Origin: Manduca sexta
Lineage: Eukaryota; Arthropoda; Insecta; Lepidoptera; Sphingidae
DNA: 64,000 bases
Assembly: GCF_014839805.1 (NCBI RefSeq)
Contig: NC_051138.1
Span: forward strand, 6,942,983 to 7,006,982
Direction of reading: 5' to 3'
Below, piece after piece: positions 1-12,726 of the stretch. Under the pieces are notes generated by a model that searched no databases, was not told where the DNA came from, and saw only the letters and a list, made by a program, of their open reading frames with translations. Both the position numbers and the translations under genes were made by a program. Each line of letters opens with the position of its first letter. The first letter of the stretch is position 1.

Positions 1-364
1 GCGGATTGCGGCATTTGGCAAAGTGTTTTCTTTATAACATCTGGTATACCCAGTGCTTGCTATTATATATAATCCTTTAATTACAACAGGGTTTCGTAAG
101 TAGCTACTCATAATTCTTGACACAAGTATTATACTAAGATGTCCCGGTCGGTACAAGCTTGATAATTGATGGACCCTTCCCAACTACCCAGGCCCCCGTG
201 AGAGTCATAATGTTGGTTTTATACAGCATACGCAACACCACAGTGTTATAATCCGCAGTAATCTAAGATGGAATTAAGGCCTATTTTTAAATTATTTATG
301 AGGAACTTGTTAAAGATCTTTGTCCTTTACTTTAATTTAATAATTATGTATTTGTATTTTTATG
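1..364. other. AT-rich sequence, nothing recognised
   Basis: No coding region, RNA gene or recognisable repeat was seen in this stretch. Confidence 0.4.
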
Positions 365-565
365 TATGGTCACGAGTGAATGATCCCACTGCGCCGGATG
401 ATAAGCGGCATAAGGTCTAGAATCTAGATAAAGTATCGATTGACGATAGACGAACCGAATAACACACAAGTTGATCCCGGAAAGCAACACACTTACACGG
501 GCTAATAGGGCGGGTTTTACACCACATTTACGATGGTCGGTATCCAGGCGAATTAAAATATCCTA
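365..565 (+). repeat. Dispersed lepidopteran repeat fragment, family A
   Basis: The right half (near GATCCCGGAAAGCAACACAC, GGCGGGTTTTACACC and GGTCGGTATCC) matches the copies at 5107-5340 (plus) and 30300-30535 (minus). The family is a moderately diverged repeat, seen here only by comparison among the three copies; the class (SINE or LINE tail) is not certain. Confidence 0.55.
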
Positions 566-907
566 TAACCGACAATCTAATATAGGTATATGACTATCAT
601 TTTCTAAAGGAAATTAAGTATACCTGACTTCTAAATTTTATATGTTCAGAAGATACGCATTTACAAAGATATCTAAATTCGAAATTAAAGAAATTAGTTG
701 TAATACGAAAATGCGTGTATAGTTTTAGGGATTATCTTAAAATACCTGTCGGAGAACTTTCGTGTAAAATTTTGTGGCACATTAAATTAGTTTCGTTTGT
801 GATTGATCGAGTCTTAACGTCGCATTACTGCGCGGCATTCGGGCTCCTGGTTTTTCTATAGTGCCTTACATCTGCTAAAACGCTGTTAACCATATATGGC
901 ATAATCA

Positions 908-1075
908 TTACGCGAATGTTAGATATTGAAATAAAATTATATTCCAGAATTATCGCGGTTCTTATACTATGATTTTCTCCCATTTCGTAGAATTTGCAAG
1001 CTTAAATGTCACGGAGGGATTAAGGTGTTGGTCTTCCGAAAAGTCAAAATTACAATATCTACCTATATTTTACAA
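908..1075 (-). repeat. Diverged Penelope-like element 3' tail
   Basis: Begins with ACGCGAATGTTAGATATTGA and continues through a decayed TTTTCTCCC...TTTCGTAGAATTTGCAAGC...TGTCACGG block to AAAGTCAAAATTACAATAT. The same order of blocks occurs at 10508-10680 next to a GIY-YIG-type endonuclease fragment, which ties this tail to a Penelope-like retroelement on the minus strand. Only the 3' non-coding end is present. Confidence 0.6.
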
Positions 1076-2900
1076 TTATACAAAAATGAAAAATTTTATA
1101 AAAAAAATTGTCGTTGAAAAGTGGTGTTTCGATATGTAACATTTACGTAAACAAGAAATCATGGAAATCAGAAAGAAACAATGGACTTACGAATAACATA
1201 TTAGTATTGTATAAAAATAGAACATTTAATGGATGTTTTAAGCAATCATAATTATTAGCTTAGTTAAATCTGATAATACGCAGCCTCGTAACATAAACAT
1301 TTGCTCTTGTGGAACGGCCTACGCTTTGACATTTGTATCTCAATTTAAATGGTCACGCGAGAAATGTAGTTATTAATCAACGTCATCCCATAAATTCATC
1401 TGTCGACCAAACTTTAGCGGCTAGTTAGACGTTTTGTAAATACGCCACAATGTTTGCTCCTTTGTTTGTAAGATTTGTTAACACAGTAATGTTGTGAATT
1501 ATCCTTGTTATTAATAAATTTTTGTAAGAGCGAGATTTTGCCTCCTTAATTAATCAATAATTTAAATAATATTTCGTTTATTTTAGTATATAGTCATTCA
1601 TCGATTCTAGTAAGTGATAAGTTTCTACAATTTTCAGTAGTTCTGCATTGTGGGAACATTTATACAACGAGAGGACGATATTATATTGCCTATTATAACC
1701 ATAAAACTAAGGTAAATAGGCCCAAAATCACTCCGTTGCGGGTGGCTCGAACGAAACCCACAGCTCCCTCGGCACCCATTCTAAGAATTCCGTTCGTGTC
1801 AAACACGAAAATATACCTTACATAACTTTATAAATATTTTCCTAGATACGCTATAAAAATTCAGAGTAAATCATAATTCAAATTTTTAAACTTAATTATT
1901 TTATTAATAACATTATAAATTTGCATATGTAAAATAATAAGTACATCATGAAATCCGTCCTGAATTGCAATTACGCGGCACGATAGCAGATGAGACGCGA
2001 TAATATTTCGTCTATAATATTTTTTGCGTGGGAGCTATAAAATATTAAGCCAATTTAAATAACGACTCACTTAACAGTTATAACACATAAATTATGCACT
2101 AGAGCTATAAGAGGTACTGAAGAAGAGCTCTACATTTAAAATTATTTATTTAATTATTTTTATGCTTATTTTTTTAATGAAGATGGTTAATATGGTTAAT
2201 AATATGTCATTTGATATTTTTTTGTATGTTTTCACATATCATTCAGACAAAAAAATATAAAATGATATACTATTTTCACGTTTCCTAGCCCTCATAATAT
2301 GCTTATAAGCTCCTATTTTAGTACTATTGTCATATTATTATCATGTTTTGGAAAATTGAGCAATAACAGTCCAACTTCGCATTACATGCGTGACGTAGGC
2401 GTGGTCTTAACGTTAAAATCCTTAACCCAACCAGTACAATTCAACCAATTTTTATAGTATAGGAGCAAAGCAGCCAGCTGAATACCTGGGTTACTTATGT
2501 AAATGTCAATTTTACATAGATACTAAATATATCAACCCTATTTAAACCTCCATATATCCATTTGGAATCCTAATGATTAAATCATTAACTGTGTTTTCCT
2601 TTAAACCTTTTTTTAACATAAATAGATGCAAAATAAAAGAATACTCTATTATATTGGACAGCATACAGCTATCTTCTTCTAATGCTACTGTTAATATTTA
2701 CTAGGTCATAGCCCCATACATCTTTCGTATGCAACCATCTGTCATAGTAATAGTAAGTGCAAGCAGTTTATCTTTGTTAGCCAGCAAGCTGCAGTGTGCA
2801 AGTAACAATGCTTTCCGGTGTGTAGAACATTGAGTCTACTGCCTTTAATAACAGAAGAATTATAACAGAACTCCCTTGATTTATATCTAAGTGAATTGCA
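1076..2900. other. AT-rich intergenic sequence, nothing recognised
   Basis: No open reading frame with recognisable features and no clear repeat structure was seen. Confidence 0.4.
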
Positions 2901-3145
2901 CTACCTCGGTGGAGTAGTTGTGTAGCCTACGCGGAACGACTTTGGCTATAGTCTCGGGTTCAAATCCCGGGCATGGTATTATGTTTTCTTATCATTGTGA
3001 CCCCGGAGTTTGGACCCGATGTGGCAATAGGCCTCTATCATATCAATATACACGTCAAAGAGTGGGTGCACCGCTGCCTACCCCTTCGAGGATAAAGGCG
3101 TATTGTGTCTTTGTTGTGTTGCGTAATGTAGAAAACACAAACTAA
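2901..3145 (+). repeat. tRNA-derived SINE
   Basis: The head has a pol III type A-box-like stretch (GGTGGAGTAGTTG, 2908-2920) and a B box (GGTTCAAATCC, 2957-2967) about 37 bases apart. The body carries the lepidopteran SINE segments for 'cccgatgtggcaataggc', 'gtgggtgcaccgctgcctac' and 'cccttcgaggataaaggcg'. The 75-codon open frame across it (2918-3145) is incidental. A second copy, split by a transposon, lies at 58205-58257 and 60955-61075 on the other strand. Confidence 0.8.
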
Positions 3146-4494
3146 CGTTTACCGATCTTATATTCTGTGTAAAACTTATCTCGTTTGCATGAGAATTATC
3201 GTCATAATTACACAAAATGATGTTAATTCGTATTAATATTACTTTCTTTCATCATTATAATTATTTTTAGGTCTAACAGTATTACCATCTAATATGTTAC
3301 ACAGCATAATTACATTAAATTCTTTGTGGATGCTTAGATATTCCAAAACTATATAAGTCTCTACACAAATGAACAAGTGCATTGTAAACTAACAGTCTAA
3401 TGCCTTCAATTACCATCTATCACTTACCATTTAAAGCCCTTTGTTTCATATTAATATCTACAATAAAAGTTACGTACAGCTATTAGACGTATATAGCTTA
3501 TTAATTGAGATTATAAAATTAATTAACTTGAATAAATATTATCCTATTTCATAAAGCATAAATGGCTGTGTAACACGAAACACGTTTTAACTAAATAACT
3601 TTCATTCAAACTATAATTATTATTCACGCTAAAAACACACGTAAATTGTAATTATTTAATTCCGCGTAATCCACAATAATTTATGTATACTTTATTGATC
3701 TTTTAGGGGTTCCATAACAACATTTCCTAGAAGTAGAAAGAGGTTAGAAACCTTTGCCAAGTGCCAAGAGACTAGTAATTTATAAGTCAGAAATCAACGC
3801 TCTGGCATCCTGTTCGTTGCTCATGGGAGAAAATAGCTTCCTCTACGGAACTAATTATGTATTTTCTATTCTGAATTATCTTTCAAATGTCCACTACCTT
3901 ATAATATGGAATGTGAATGAAAAATAGGATTGCTCTTACTGCTTTACATTACAATACTTATATTTACAGCTAGCTGTGTATATTGTATATCTATGGAAAA
4001 ATGTTTTAACGCTTTCGGAACATCATTAACTTTTTTGTTAATTTTATATAATTACGTAAACATAAAGCAACTGATACTAATCCTGCTAAAATCAATATTT
4101 TAACACCAATAGCGGAATAACAAGAAAAATTGGTACAGATTCTTTACTCCTAAGGCAGTCACGAAGGCAATAAGGCCTCCATAAATCTATAACATAATTT
4201 CATATTAGTCATGCCCAGCATCTCGGGCAGCGCGATTTTATCATGGCTCTGTGCCTTGTGTGAGATCACGTATTCCGTCCACTAACCACGTCTAACTGAT
4301 TTGCACCCGAGAATTTATCTTAAAGGAGAAAGGCTTTTGCATTTTTTATTCACTTTAAAATTTCACTATCGCATAGTACTTTTAAACTTTGATGTATATT
4401 TCTGACCTACAGCAGCAATATTTAAAAAATGGCTATTCGATGTACTTAGAAATAAAATAAGCTCATGTTACATTAGAATATCTTTTAAGTCATG
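3146..4494. other. AT-rich sequence, nothing recognised
   Basis: No gene or recognisable element was seen. Confidence 0.4.
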
Positions 4495-4806
4495 GAATTA
4501 GTGAACTGGTGGTAAGACTGGTGGTAGGTGGTAGGTCTCTCATATGTGAGAGTCCGCATGGGTAAGTAGTACCACCGCAATTATTATTTCTGCCGCCAAG
4601 CAGCACTGTGTAGTCACTGTTGTGTTCAGGGTTAAAGAACATTGTAGCCAGTGTAACTACTGGACAACATATACAACATCTCATGTCTCAGGATATCGAG
4701 CGCAGTGGAATACCAAACAATACTTTATAATCGAAGGTGTTAGATGATGCTTCTACTGTTTATGACGGTCGTATTACTTACCATTAGGCGAACCGCAAGC
4801 TCGTCT
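4495..4806 (+). repeat. Dispersed lepidopteran repeat, family B, copy 1
   Basis: Shares ordered blocks with the next unit: GGTAGTACCACCGCAATT-like start, TTTCTGCCGCCAAG, CACTGTTGT, AGCGCAGTGGA, and an end resembling CTTACCATTAGGCGAACCGC. The two units lie head to tail, and a third copy is inverted at 31205-31500. It is not coding. Confidence 0.65.
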
Positions 4807-5098
4807 CGTCGAGAGGCCATTTCGGTAGATACCACTGCAATGTCTATTTCTACCGCCAAGGAGTAGTTTGTATGCACTGTTGTATTCCGATGTCAAGGAT
4901 ATGGTAGCCAGCGAAACTAGTGGGCTTTGTGAGTCTTAACATGTTATGGCTCAGGGTGACGAGCGCAGTGGAGTGCCACGCAGTACTTTATAGTTCAAAG
5001 TTCTGTATTTTCTTGCTACTGTTTATGGGCGGTCGTGTTACTAACCATCAGATGAGCGGCATGCATTGCTCATCATTTCATAGCAATAAAAACTCCAC
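4807..5098 (+). repeat. Dispersed lepidopteran repeat, family B, copy 2 (tandem)
   Basis: A second diverged unit directly after 4495-4806, with the same block order (TAGATACCACTGCAATG, TTTCTACCGCCAAG, GCACTGTTGTATTCCG, GAGCGCAGTGGAGTGCC, TAACCATCAGATGAGCGGC). The 62-codon frame at 4920-5108 is incidental. Confidence 0.65.
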
Positions 5099-5106
5099 TG
5101 CACCTT

Positions 5107-5340
5107 AGGCATGGTAAGTGAAGTAGGGTCCAATAGAATGTCGACTGAAGAGAGATGGTTATTCCTCGGCCATCGACATAATTATGCCGGCCTGTTGGCA
5201 CTTGATCACAGGCTATTCCCGGAACGTGACAAACTTACGTACGTGGGCCACTATGGCGGGTTTTAACACCTTGTGTACGGTGGTCGCTATCCGGGCAGAT
5301 ATAAAATATCCACAAGCAAAATCATCTATCGATAACCCGC
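5107..5340 (+). repeat. Dispersed lepidopteran repeat, family A
   Basis: Matches the inverse of 30300-30535 through blocks such as GTAAGTGAAGTAGGGTCCA, AGAATGTCGACT, AATTATGCCGG, CTTACGTACGTGGGCCACTA and CGCTATCCGGGCAGATATAA. Family A follows family B both here and, more loosely, on the minus strand at 30.3-31.5 kb, so both could belong to one longer element. Confidence 0.65.
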
Positions 5341-5641
5341 TATAATACTTGAACACGGCTTACCATGCTCTGAAATTCATAAAAGCAATCGAGAATTTAA
5401 CCACTAAAACGGGCTCGCTCTCTATTCACTTCCCATCACTCAACCGCAGTGGTCATTCTACTTGTTACAAACGAACTGTTAAGTGTACACAATAACAATT
5501 TGCCAGAATTTGGAGAATTAAAATACATCACCTAGAATTACATCAAAGGATTTCAAGCCAAACTCTAAAATATTTAATTAATTACAGAGGCGGTCGGTAT
5601 GTCTTCAGATTTATCCATCTGCGAAACAAATCCTCCATAAA

Positions 5642-6267
5642 TCTATACTATTATATAAAGCTGAAGAGTGTGTTTGTTTGAACGCGCTAATCTCAGGAAC
5701 TACCGGTCCAAACTGAAAAAATCTTTTTGCGTTGGATAGCCCTTTGTTCGTGGAGTGCTATAGGCTATATATCATCACGCTATACCCAATAGGAGCGGAG
5801 CAGTAATGGCTAATCTCAGGAACTACCGATTCGAACTGAAAAATTATTTTTGTGTTGAATAGCCCTTTGTTTGTGGAGTGCTCTAAGTTATATATCATCA
5901 CGCTTTGACCAATAAGAGCGGAGCAGTAATGAAACATGTTGCAAAAACGGGGACAATTTATTAGTTTTAAGAGCTTTCGTTGCGTGAGCTGCGTAAACGG
6001 TTAAAGTTATGCAACAATGATGTATGACGGGATTGTTCCTCTTAAAAAGTTTTAAAAAATATATTATAAAACAAAGTCCCCCGCTGCATCTGTTTGCCTG
6101 AACGTGTTAAACTCAAAAACTAGCCAACATATTAAGATGAAATTTGGTATGGAGACAGTTTGAGACCCAGGGAAGAACATAGGCTTCCGGGAAACTACTA
6201 CTTTTATAACGGAAAACTTTAGCCTGAAAAACTTTATAACGCGGGCGGAGCCGCGGGCAAAAGCTAG
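5642..6267 (+). mobile_element. Non-autonomous Helitron, Lep1 type
   Basis: Starts with TC (TCTATACTATTATATAAAGC at 5642) and ends in a GC-rich hairpin (GCGGGCGGAGCCGCGGGC, 6241-6258) followed by AAAAG and CTAG at 6264-6267. It is flanked by A (5641) and T (6268), the standard Helitron insertion site. There is no Rep/helicase coding. An inverted copy of almost the same length lies at 43858-44482. The 5' block (actaccggtccaaactg ... aggagcggagcagtaatg) is present twice in tandem in both copies. Confidence 0.9.
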
Positions 6268-9200
6268 TTTTATATAATATAGTCAACCATAACAGTAGCT
6301 GAACACGTGTAAAATTTCAAATTAACTTTAAGCTTTTGTGTTCTTATTAATATTTTTTCTTTACTAAAATAAACTTCCGAGCTTTATTTATCGTAGAAAG
6401 AGAAAAAGCGAATGAAGTTAGTGTGTAGAAGCATTTTGAGATTTGGAATTAGTTCAGCTACTTTTGTGACTGACTGTAATAGTTCAATCCTCCTGCCAGC
6501 TGAGCCTGAGAAATTTTAAAAATAAGTGGTCGTTCTAATTTTTAAAAAAATCGCCAAGCATTCAAGCTGTATATTAACCCTATAGGAAAAAAAAGTTTAT
6601 TGTTTAACATTTTATTCCAGTTTTAGACATTTAAGTAGGTAAATAAATTTATCTAGTAGTCCGAGGCAACATACCTAATACGACTTTGCGACCTATATTA
6701 AAAAAGGTTGAGTACGGCTGGTTTCGATACTAATCGTGGTAAGCGTATTAAATACATACGATAATCTTCACATTTTGCAGACTACCCGCAAATGTGAAAC
6801 CGCAACCCGACGTTGAAAGTTGTATGGATGAAGAGGCGTTTTAGTTACTAACTAGTCTAGCACCTATAATAAAACTACTCGCAGTTTGACTAGGTTTCTA
6901 ACTTTCTCTTTAAAGCCAACAGAGCTAGACGCTGCTATTATGTGAAATGAGCAAACAAGTTTAACATTTTTCGACACGTAGGTGCAGAATCCAAGCGGTG
7001 GTGAAACTAAAAACTACTTTTGATAGGTCTATTGTCCTTTTGTATGTGTGGTAAATAACAATTAACTGACATCACCGGTGAGGAACTTATATACGTGTTC
7101 GTATAAAATGCCTGCAGTATTTTTTGTTCGTAACAGCACATAGTTCTGCAACCGCTCACATCCTGCACCGCTCAGCGTGGGAAAAATTTCAATCTATTGT
7201 AACGTTTCCAAAAAAAATTTATTTTGCCTGTGTACACCTTTTTCCCTTTCAAGTACGCCAGAATAATGAAAATCTATTGTCGGAGCCAAAGTTAAATAAG
7301 CAATAGTGCCAAAATACTTAATGACATAATATGAAAATGACCTATGAATTTTGACCTATGACCTATGAAATAAACGATGACAAATTCTTATATAATGGCG
7401 GACATTGTCCCAAAACGTAAAACACCCTGGTTAAGAATATTTTTTTTTTATAACATAAGCCAAAAACATTATCCGCGGCAAGTTAAAAAGGCAGAATATA
7501 AAACTACGTTTAAATTTAAAACATACTTGGCCCAAGTAAATCCAACAATTCGAAATCACGATATGAAATTCGCAGCCGTCATTAAAGAACGTTAAGTGGG
7601 CCCCAGACGCGTTTAAAAGGTATTGAAATTCGCATGACTCTTCACTCTTAGCTGTGGAATATGACCGCACTTGTAAAAATGCTAAAAATAATGGATGCTC
7701 AAATTTTAGAGACGCTTCGGTTCATTTAAAGAGCTCTTTGCTGTTGGAGACAATATAATGTTATAGCCACTCGGGAAATCCGCCGTCCTTTGTAAATCTG
7801 TCAACTCCATGTTGACATTTACAGCGAAAATATATACAAGTAGGTAAATATATACACGCAAAAACATACACATAGTTAATAACATACAAGTAGTGAAATC
7901 TTGCTGTAGGTCATTTTATCTTTAACGTGACATGGACCAGTGCCACCGGGATACATCGAGATACCACTACCTTGCAGAAAACCAAGGTAAATTAGCAACT
8001 ACATTGTTGCAGTTCATGTGGTCATTCATTACTAAAGGTCGAAAAATAGACATCCTCAAATTTTCCCTAACCGTCCTCGTGGGCTTCTGTTCCCTTGCCA
8101 GCTTTCTTATATAAAAAAGAAGACTGTTTTGAGGTTTAATGTCTCTTAATTAATAAAATAACACCTTATCCACATAGATAAAGAACTGATAGATATTTTG
8201 GGGAGATGTTTGAAGCTATGTAAAAAAATGTTTAAAACTTTTTCTAGTTATACCTGATTATGACAATGCAGACCCGGCTAAAGAGATGCAGGTCGTAGGC
8301 GACCCCTTAAAAAAATACAGATAATTTTTTACAAAAAGTGTGTACATTTTAAAATAATTTATATGTAAAATTTATCGTATTAAACAGCTAATATATATGT
8401 ATAGTACTTAGTAGATTATGTTTAAATGATTAGCATTAATTTAGGAACATAGTCTGGCTTTTTTACTATTCGGCTTTTATATTTATGTTAAAAATAGCAT
8501 TTATTCAGAAGTTGTAAAAGAGGCCCTAACAGAAGGAAACTAACATAATCATCATCCATATATCATTTGGCCCATTAGTATGACAACTAAATAACCATTA
8601 GATTAAAGAAAATATCGGCACCATGCATCACCCTTCACTAATGGCAAAATAGAAGGCATTTGGACGACTATATACTTTAGGAGAGTTTCACTCTGTTGTT
8701 GATAAAGACTACACGGCGGGAGATATTTGCATCAAAAACAGATACAATCCGTGTAGGGATGCTTCAGAATGCGGGTCAAGTGTGTGCACACCACTAGGTT
8801 TACTTGGATGTAAAAAATTACCAGATGCGCAAGTCATTCGAAGGATATTAAGGTACTAACAATAAATACGATTTATGGCACATCTTGTGTACAAACTTTA
8901 TTTTAACCTTTTTTTTTTCGAATAATTTAAGAAATGCGGGCAAAACGTATTTAACCGTAATATCTCGAGTGTTCATCACTATGAATGTTATTTAGAGCAA
9001 CATTTTTTACGCAAATGTAATATGTACTATGAAACTATAAAAAGATAATTTAAGAAAAATATCATAATTAGTTTTCTTTAACTTTCAATTAGTACTTGTC
9101 ACGTTATATTGATATAAAACTTGTTTAGATATTAGATTAAACAAGCACGGAAACTAACGAACTATATTATTAAAATGTGAGCGCACTCTTTCTGGCTCCT

Positions 9201-10015
9201 TAATCCAAAACATTTTTACCAGAAAAAGGTTTACCTACTGCGGGAAGGGACATACCCTTACGACTCTCTTGGGTATCGTCTTATACGTATAGCCACCTGT
9301 TTTTTTTTTTACTCCACATCCGTTTTTATTGTCATTGCTTCCATAAGAATACCGGGCTTTACGGAGTATAGTTTTAAACGAAAATATGGAATTCTGTTTG
9401 AATAATTTAGTATCGGATTAGAAATTGTCCTTAATAAGCCACCCACCTCAAATATCTATTTGCATAGACGAAGTTACCGTTGACAGATGTCAACGGTATT
9501 TAATTATAATAATAAGTATTGGAGATACATGACACTTAATGTAGCTTAATTTATATATAACCTCCGCGAATTATGATATTTATAAACGAATAAAGCTTGA
9601 GAAAAGCGAATTAACATAACCCTTTCAACTTTTGTATCTTTCAGGTTTAGTGTTCCTTTTCTATTAAAATGTAAAGTTGTAATATAAAGTTTGCTACACG
9701 CTCTCTCCAAGAATAACCTAATGAAGAGGTACTAAGTTAAATACAGTAATACTACAGTTTACCATATTTCTATTTTTCGTTTCAAAATATTACTTAAAAT
9801 TTAAAATCTTGAGAATTTATTAAATATTTGTAAAACCTAGGCACTTATATTTTTATATATATTACACGCAAACAGATTACATGTGAAAAGTCTTTTAAAT
9901 AAAGTAGTTGGGCTATTGTATAAGTGTGTTATAAATTTAAATTATACATCTTTTTCTTAGAATTTAAAGCAGAGGATAGCCATGATTTGTATGTAACTTT
10001 GCTTGCTACAATAGC
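6268..10015. other. AT-rich sequence without recognised genes
   Basis: Several 60-79 codon frames occur (7124-7306, 7377-7595, 7932-8114) but none has a domain, signal peptide or splice context that could be recognised. A short perfect palindrome with 11-base arms and a 2-base centre lies at 9475-9498 (TACCGTTGACA/TGTCAACGGTA). Confidence 0.4.
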
Positions 10016-10165
10016 GTGAAACAAATTTTCCCGGATAAAACTGCCGCTATATATTTTCCCGGGATAAAAAGTTTCAAACTATTTCTATACTAAATTTCAT
10101 TGAAATCTGTTGGGTAATTTTCGAGTTTATCCCTATCAGGCAGACAGACACTTTTTCAATCAATC
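10016..10165 (+). repeat. Fragment of an RTE-like lepidopteran repeat tail
   Basis: Contains 'cccgggataaaaagtttcaaac', 'tactaaatttcattgaaatc' and 'gggtaattttcgagtttatcc', a block order known to me from LINE/RTE-type tails and related elements in Lepidoptera. Class assignment is tentative. Confidence 0.4.
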
Positions 10166-10507
10166 AATCAATTTCGATAGTTGCGAGGTTTTCATTAGCT
10201 TGAATTTAATTGACATTGTTATAGGCTCAGGTTATAGGTTTTGATAGAGACGTTTATCAGATTCGAATAACAGATAGGGTACAGGGTATAAAAGACTAAC
10301 GGCCATAGACTCAACTTCTTTCTGAGATTAATAAGCAAATATTGTATCGTTGCGTAAAAGTTATCTGCTAGGCGGATAATATTATAGGGTAGCATAATGT
10401 GGAAGCAAAATGTACTATGGGTTAATAATTAACTTGAAAATAATAATTTATTGTCATTACCGAGACAATGCACGCAGGACTGTAATAAATATATCTATAA
10501 TGATTTC

Positions 10508-11077
10508 TTATGTTTACGCGAATGTTAGATATTGAAATTAAACTACTTTTCGGATCATATCGCGATTTTTTATATTTTAGTTTTCTCCCGACGTTTCGAA
10601 GACTTTGCAGTTTTCATGGTCACGGGGGGAGTGAGATGTTGTTCATCCGCAAAGTCAAAGTTACAATATATACCTACATTTAACAATTATATAACGTTTT
10701 AAAATTTCAGCTATTGGTGGTCCGATCTACGCAAAATGAGCTCAAAGTGTCTTGAAGTCTGGCAGCCGGTCTTTTGGGTTCCGATTTAATTAAATGTAGA
10801 ACTAGATCCCAGGCTTGGCAGGCTTCCAACCATCTTCCCTATTGAAATTAGTATGTTTTTTAATTTCAATAGCCTCACGAATCATCCTAGGGAGGAATCG
10901 GTATTCTTTGGCGAGGATTTGTGGCTTGTCTAGTCGCAGATAATGATTGGCGCCTCCTTCAGAGTGTTCAGCGACTGCAGACTTCGTCGAGCGTCGGTGT
11001 TTCACGTCAGCTATATTATGTTCTTTTACGCGGGTCCCTATATTTCTTTTTATTTGGCCACAGTTGCAATCTATTTT
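10508..11077 (-). mobile_element. 5'-truncated Penelope-like retroelement with GIY-YIG-type endonuclease end
   Basis: Read on the minus strand, from about 11070 to 10802 the frame encodes a CNCG-type start, TRVKEH, then SAVAEHSE, HYLRL, ILAKE and REAIEIKKH with NFNREDGW. This is the conserved C-terminal order of the GIY-YIG endonuclease region of Penelope-like elements. The 3' tail to 10508 contains the hairpin block CTTCGAAACGTCGGGAGAAA seen in several copies in this window. The element is cut off upstream, so reverse transcriptase is absent. The part 10931-11077 also belongs to the left palindrome arm. Confidence 0.75.
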
Positions 11078-12145
11078 GTATTAATTAAAATAATTCTGTT
11101 TGTTACGCATTAAACAATATAATTAATTTATTTCCACAAAACACGAGTTAGGTCATGAGAATTTTGTTTTAATAAATTATCTTGATAATCCGTTTATCTG
11201 GCCATACTAACACATAGTAGCTATTATTACATACCTGCTAAGTATTTCTTGCGGCTCCGCCCGCGAGAAGAGACTTTCCCGCTAGAAATACCATCATAAA
11301 TCGCTGTAGCAATCCACAACGCCATCTGTGCGATATTAGCGCACTGTTACATCATAATAACTCAGATGAAAAATCTAAATATATGAGGCTAAGTTATCGA
11401 GATAAAAAGTAGGAGTATATTTTAATACATGGAATGGTCAATCATATTAGTATAAGAGTAAGATAAGATAGAATTACTTATGTCCCTTTGTTGCTTTAGT
11501 AATAACGTATATCTGTATTGTTTATAACGATCAACAAGCAATGCCTTCATACAATATAATTTAAAAAAAAACTTATAATACGCTCACGCTCTAAGTGATA
11601 TAAGAACAGAGTGATATATTTTTTTTATAACTTTAATATTTCTTTTTTAATCAAAACCAAATTATTTTTTTTCGTCGGATTTTAGATGACACAATTCGAC
11701 ACACGACACTGAGATATCATAGCTTTGCATAAATAAACTAGCCCGCTTAATACATTAAGTTAAAGATAAACAAAAAAATATTAACTTAAACAGTAAAAAA
11801 GTCAAAAAACTGTAATAATCACTAATGTTGGGCAATACAGACTCTCTGACTGACATCGCTATTCTGGAAGATAGTGGCCGCAAATTTGTCACTGTCTGAT
11901 ATACACGTACACTCGTGTCATTTGTCACCAACACATGACGCGAATATCTGCTTTTAGTGCTTTATAACGACCTGCAGCAATTTTTCACTGAAAAATATTT
12001 TATTAGTACTTCCAAGCCCGGTAAGCTCGGACCGCACACAGTCACCCAAAGTCTGGATCATGGAGCGAAATCGCGTAATGCTATATATATATATATATAG
12101 CATTACGCGATTTCACAAATAACATATATATATTCGCGATAACAT
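10931..12145 (+). repeat. Left arm of a large inverted repeat
   Basis: This arm is the near-exact reverse complement of 17720-18936; long blocks checked by eye (for example around 11821-11935 versus 17947-18050) show no difference. It holds part of a Penelope-like endonuclease end (10931-11077), then about 1 kb of unrecognised AT-rich DNA. Near its inner end is a small palindrome, GAAATCGCGTAATGC and its complement around a (TA)n centre. Between the arms lie TA-rich DNA and the LTR element at 12180-17550. Confidence 0.85.
12066..12115. repeat. Small (TA)n-centred palindrome in left arm
   Basis: GAAATCGCGTAATGC and GCATTACGCGATTTC face each other around a run of TA. The same structure lies at 17755-17804 in the right arm. 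Confidence 0.85.
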
Positions 12146-12179
12146 ATATATATATATATATTATATATATATATATATA

Positions 12180-12707
12180 TGTCGGAGGAAGCTATGTGTC
12201 CGGTTGATTGTTGTTTGCGTGCATAACGCACAATAATTGTTAATCTAATTATATTTGATTTGTTACATTTTTCTATTACTTAAAACCTTACGCATTAGCC
12301 ATAATGTAATAGAAGTTTATTTAAAAATTATAATTTACGAAACGACCAATCAGAGCAGGCACGTGCCTCGAGCGGGGTCGAGGCGCCATCTTTACTATTC
12401 AGGTAGGCCATGAGTGCTTTGGACATTCGTTGGAGGAATCATGATAGTGACTGGTCGAGTTGATCGAGTTGGATCGTTGAGAATATTTGTTGGTTAAAGT
12501 AAGATCGGTGCCCTGAACCCGCTGCTCGGTCTTAATTGTCCACTTTTCTATCTTCATTATTGTAAAGTGACAAATATTGTTTAATTTGAATTCGAATATA
12601 AAAATATCTGTGATCATTGTGTTTTGTGCTCGCATTTTACCCTGATAACGCCCACTAAGTCCGCAACCATTAATGATGATGTCGACGGGAATAATGCTTC
12701 TCCGACA
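12180..12707 (+). repeat. 5' LTR
   Basis: 528 bases, TG...CA ends (TGTCGGAG...CTCCGACA). By eye it is identical to 17023-17550. The 78-codon open frame on the minus strand inside it (12399-12635) recurs unchanged in the other LTR and is not a gene. The bases just after it (TCAGAAGTGGGATCGG) are where a primer binding site would be; the matching tRNA was not identified. Confidence 0.9.
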
Positions 12708-12726
12708 TCAGAAGTGGGATCGGTGC

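Noticed and set aside
2918..3145. 75-codon open frame starting near a tRNA-like sequence; possible tRNA gene
   Set aside because: The A/B-box head belongs to a tRNA-derived SINE: it lacks a complete cloverleaf, and the SINE body follows. The open frame is incidental.
7377..7740. 72-codon frame (plus) and 79-codon frame (minus) at 7.4-7.7 kb, possibly a transposase relic
   Set aside because: No motif of a known family could be named, and there is no splice or repeat border.
12399..12635. 78-codon minus-strand frame repeated unchanged at 17242-17478
   Set aside because: It is the same stretch of the two LTRs read antisense, not a gene family.
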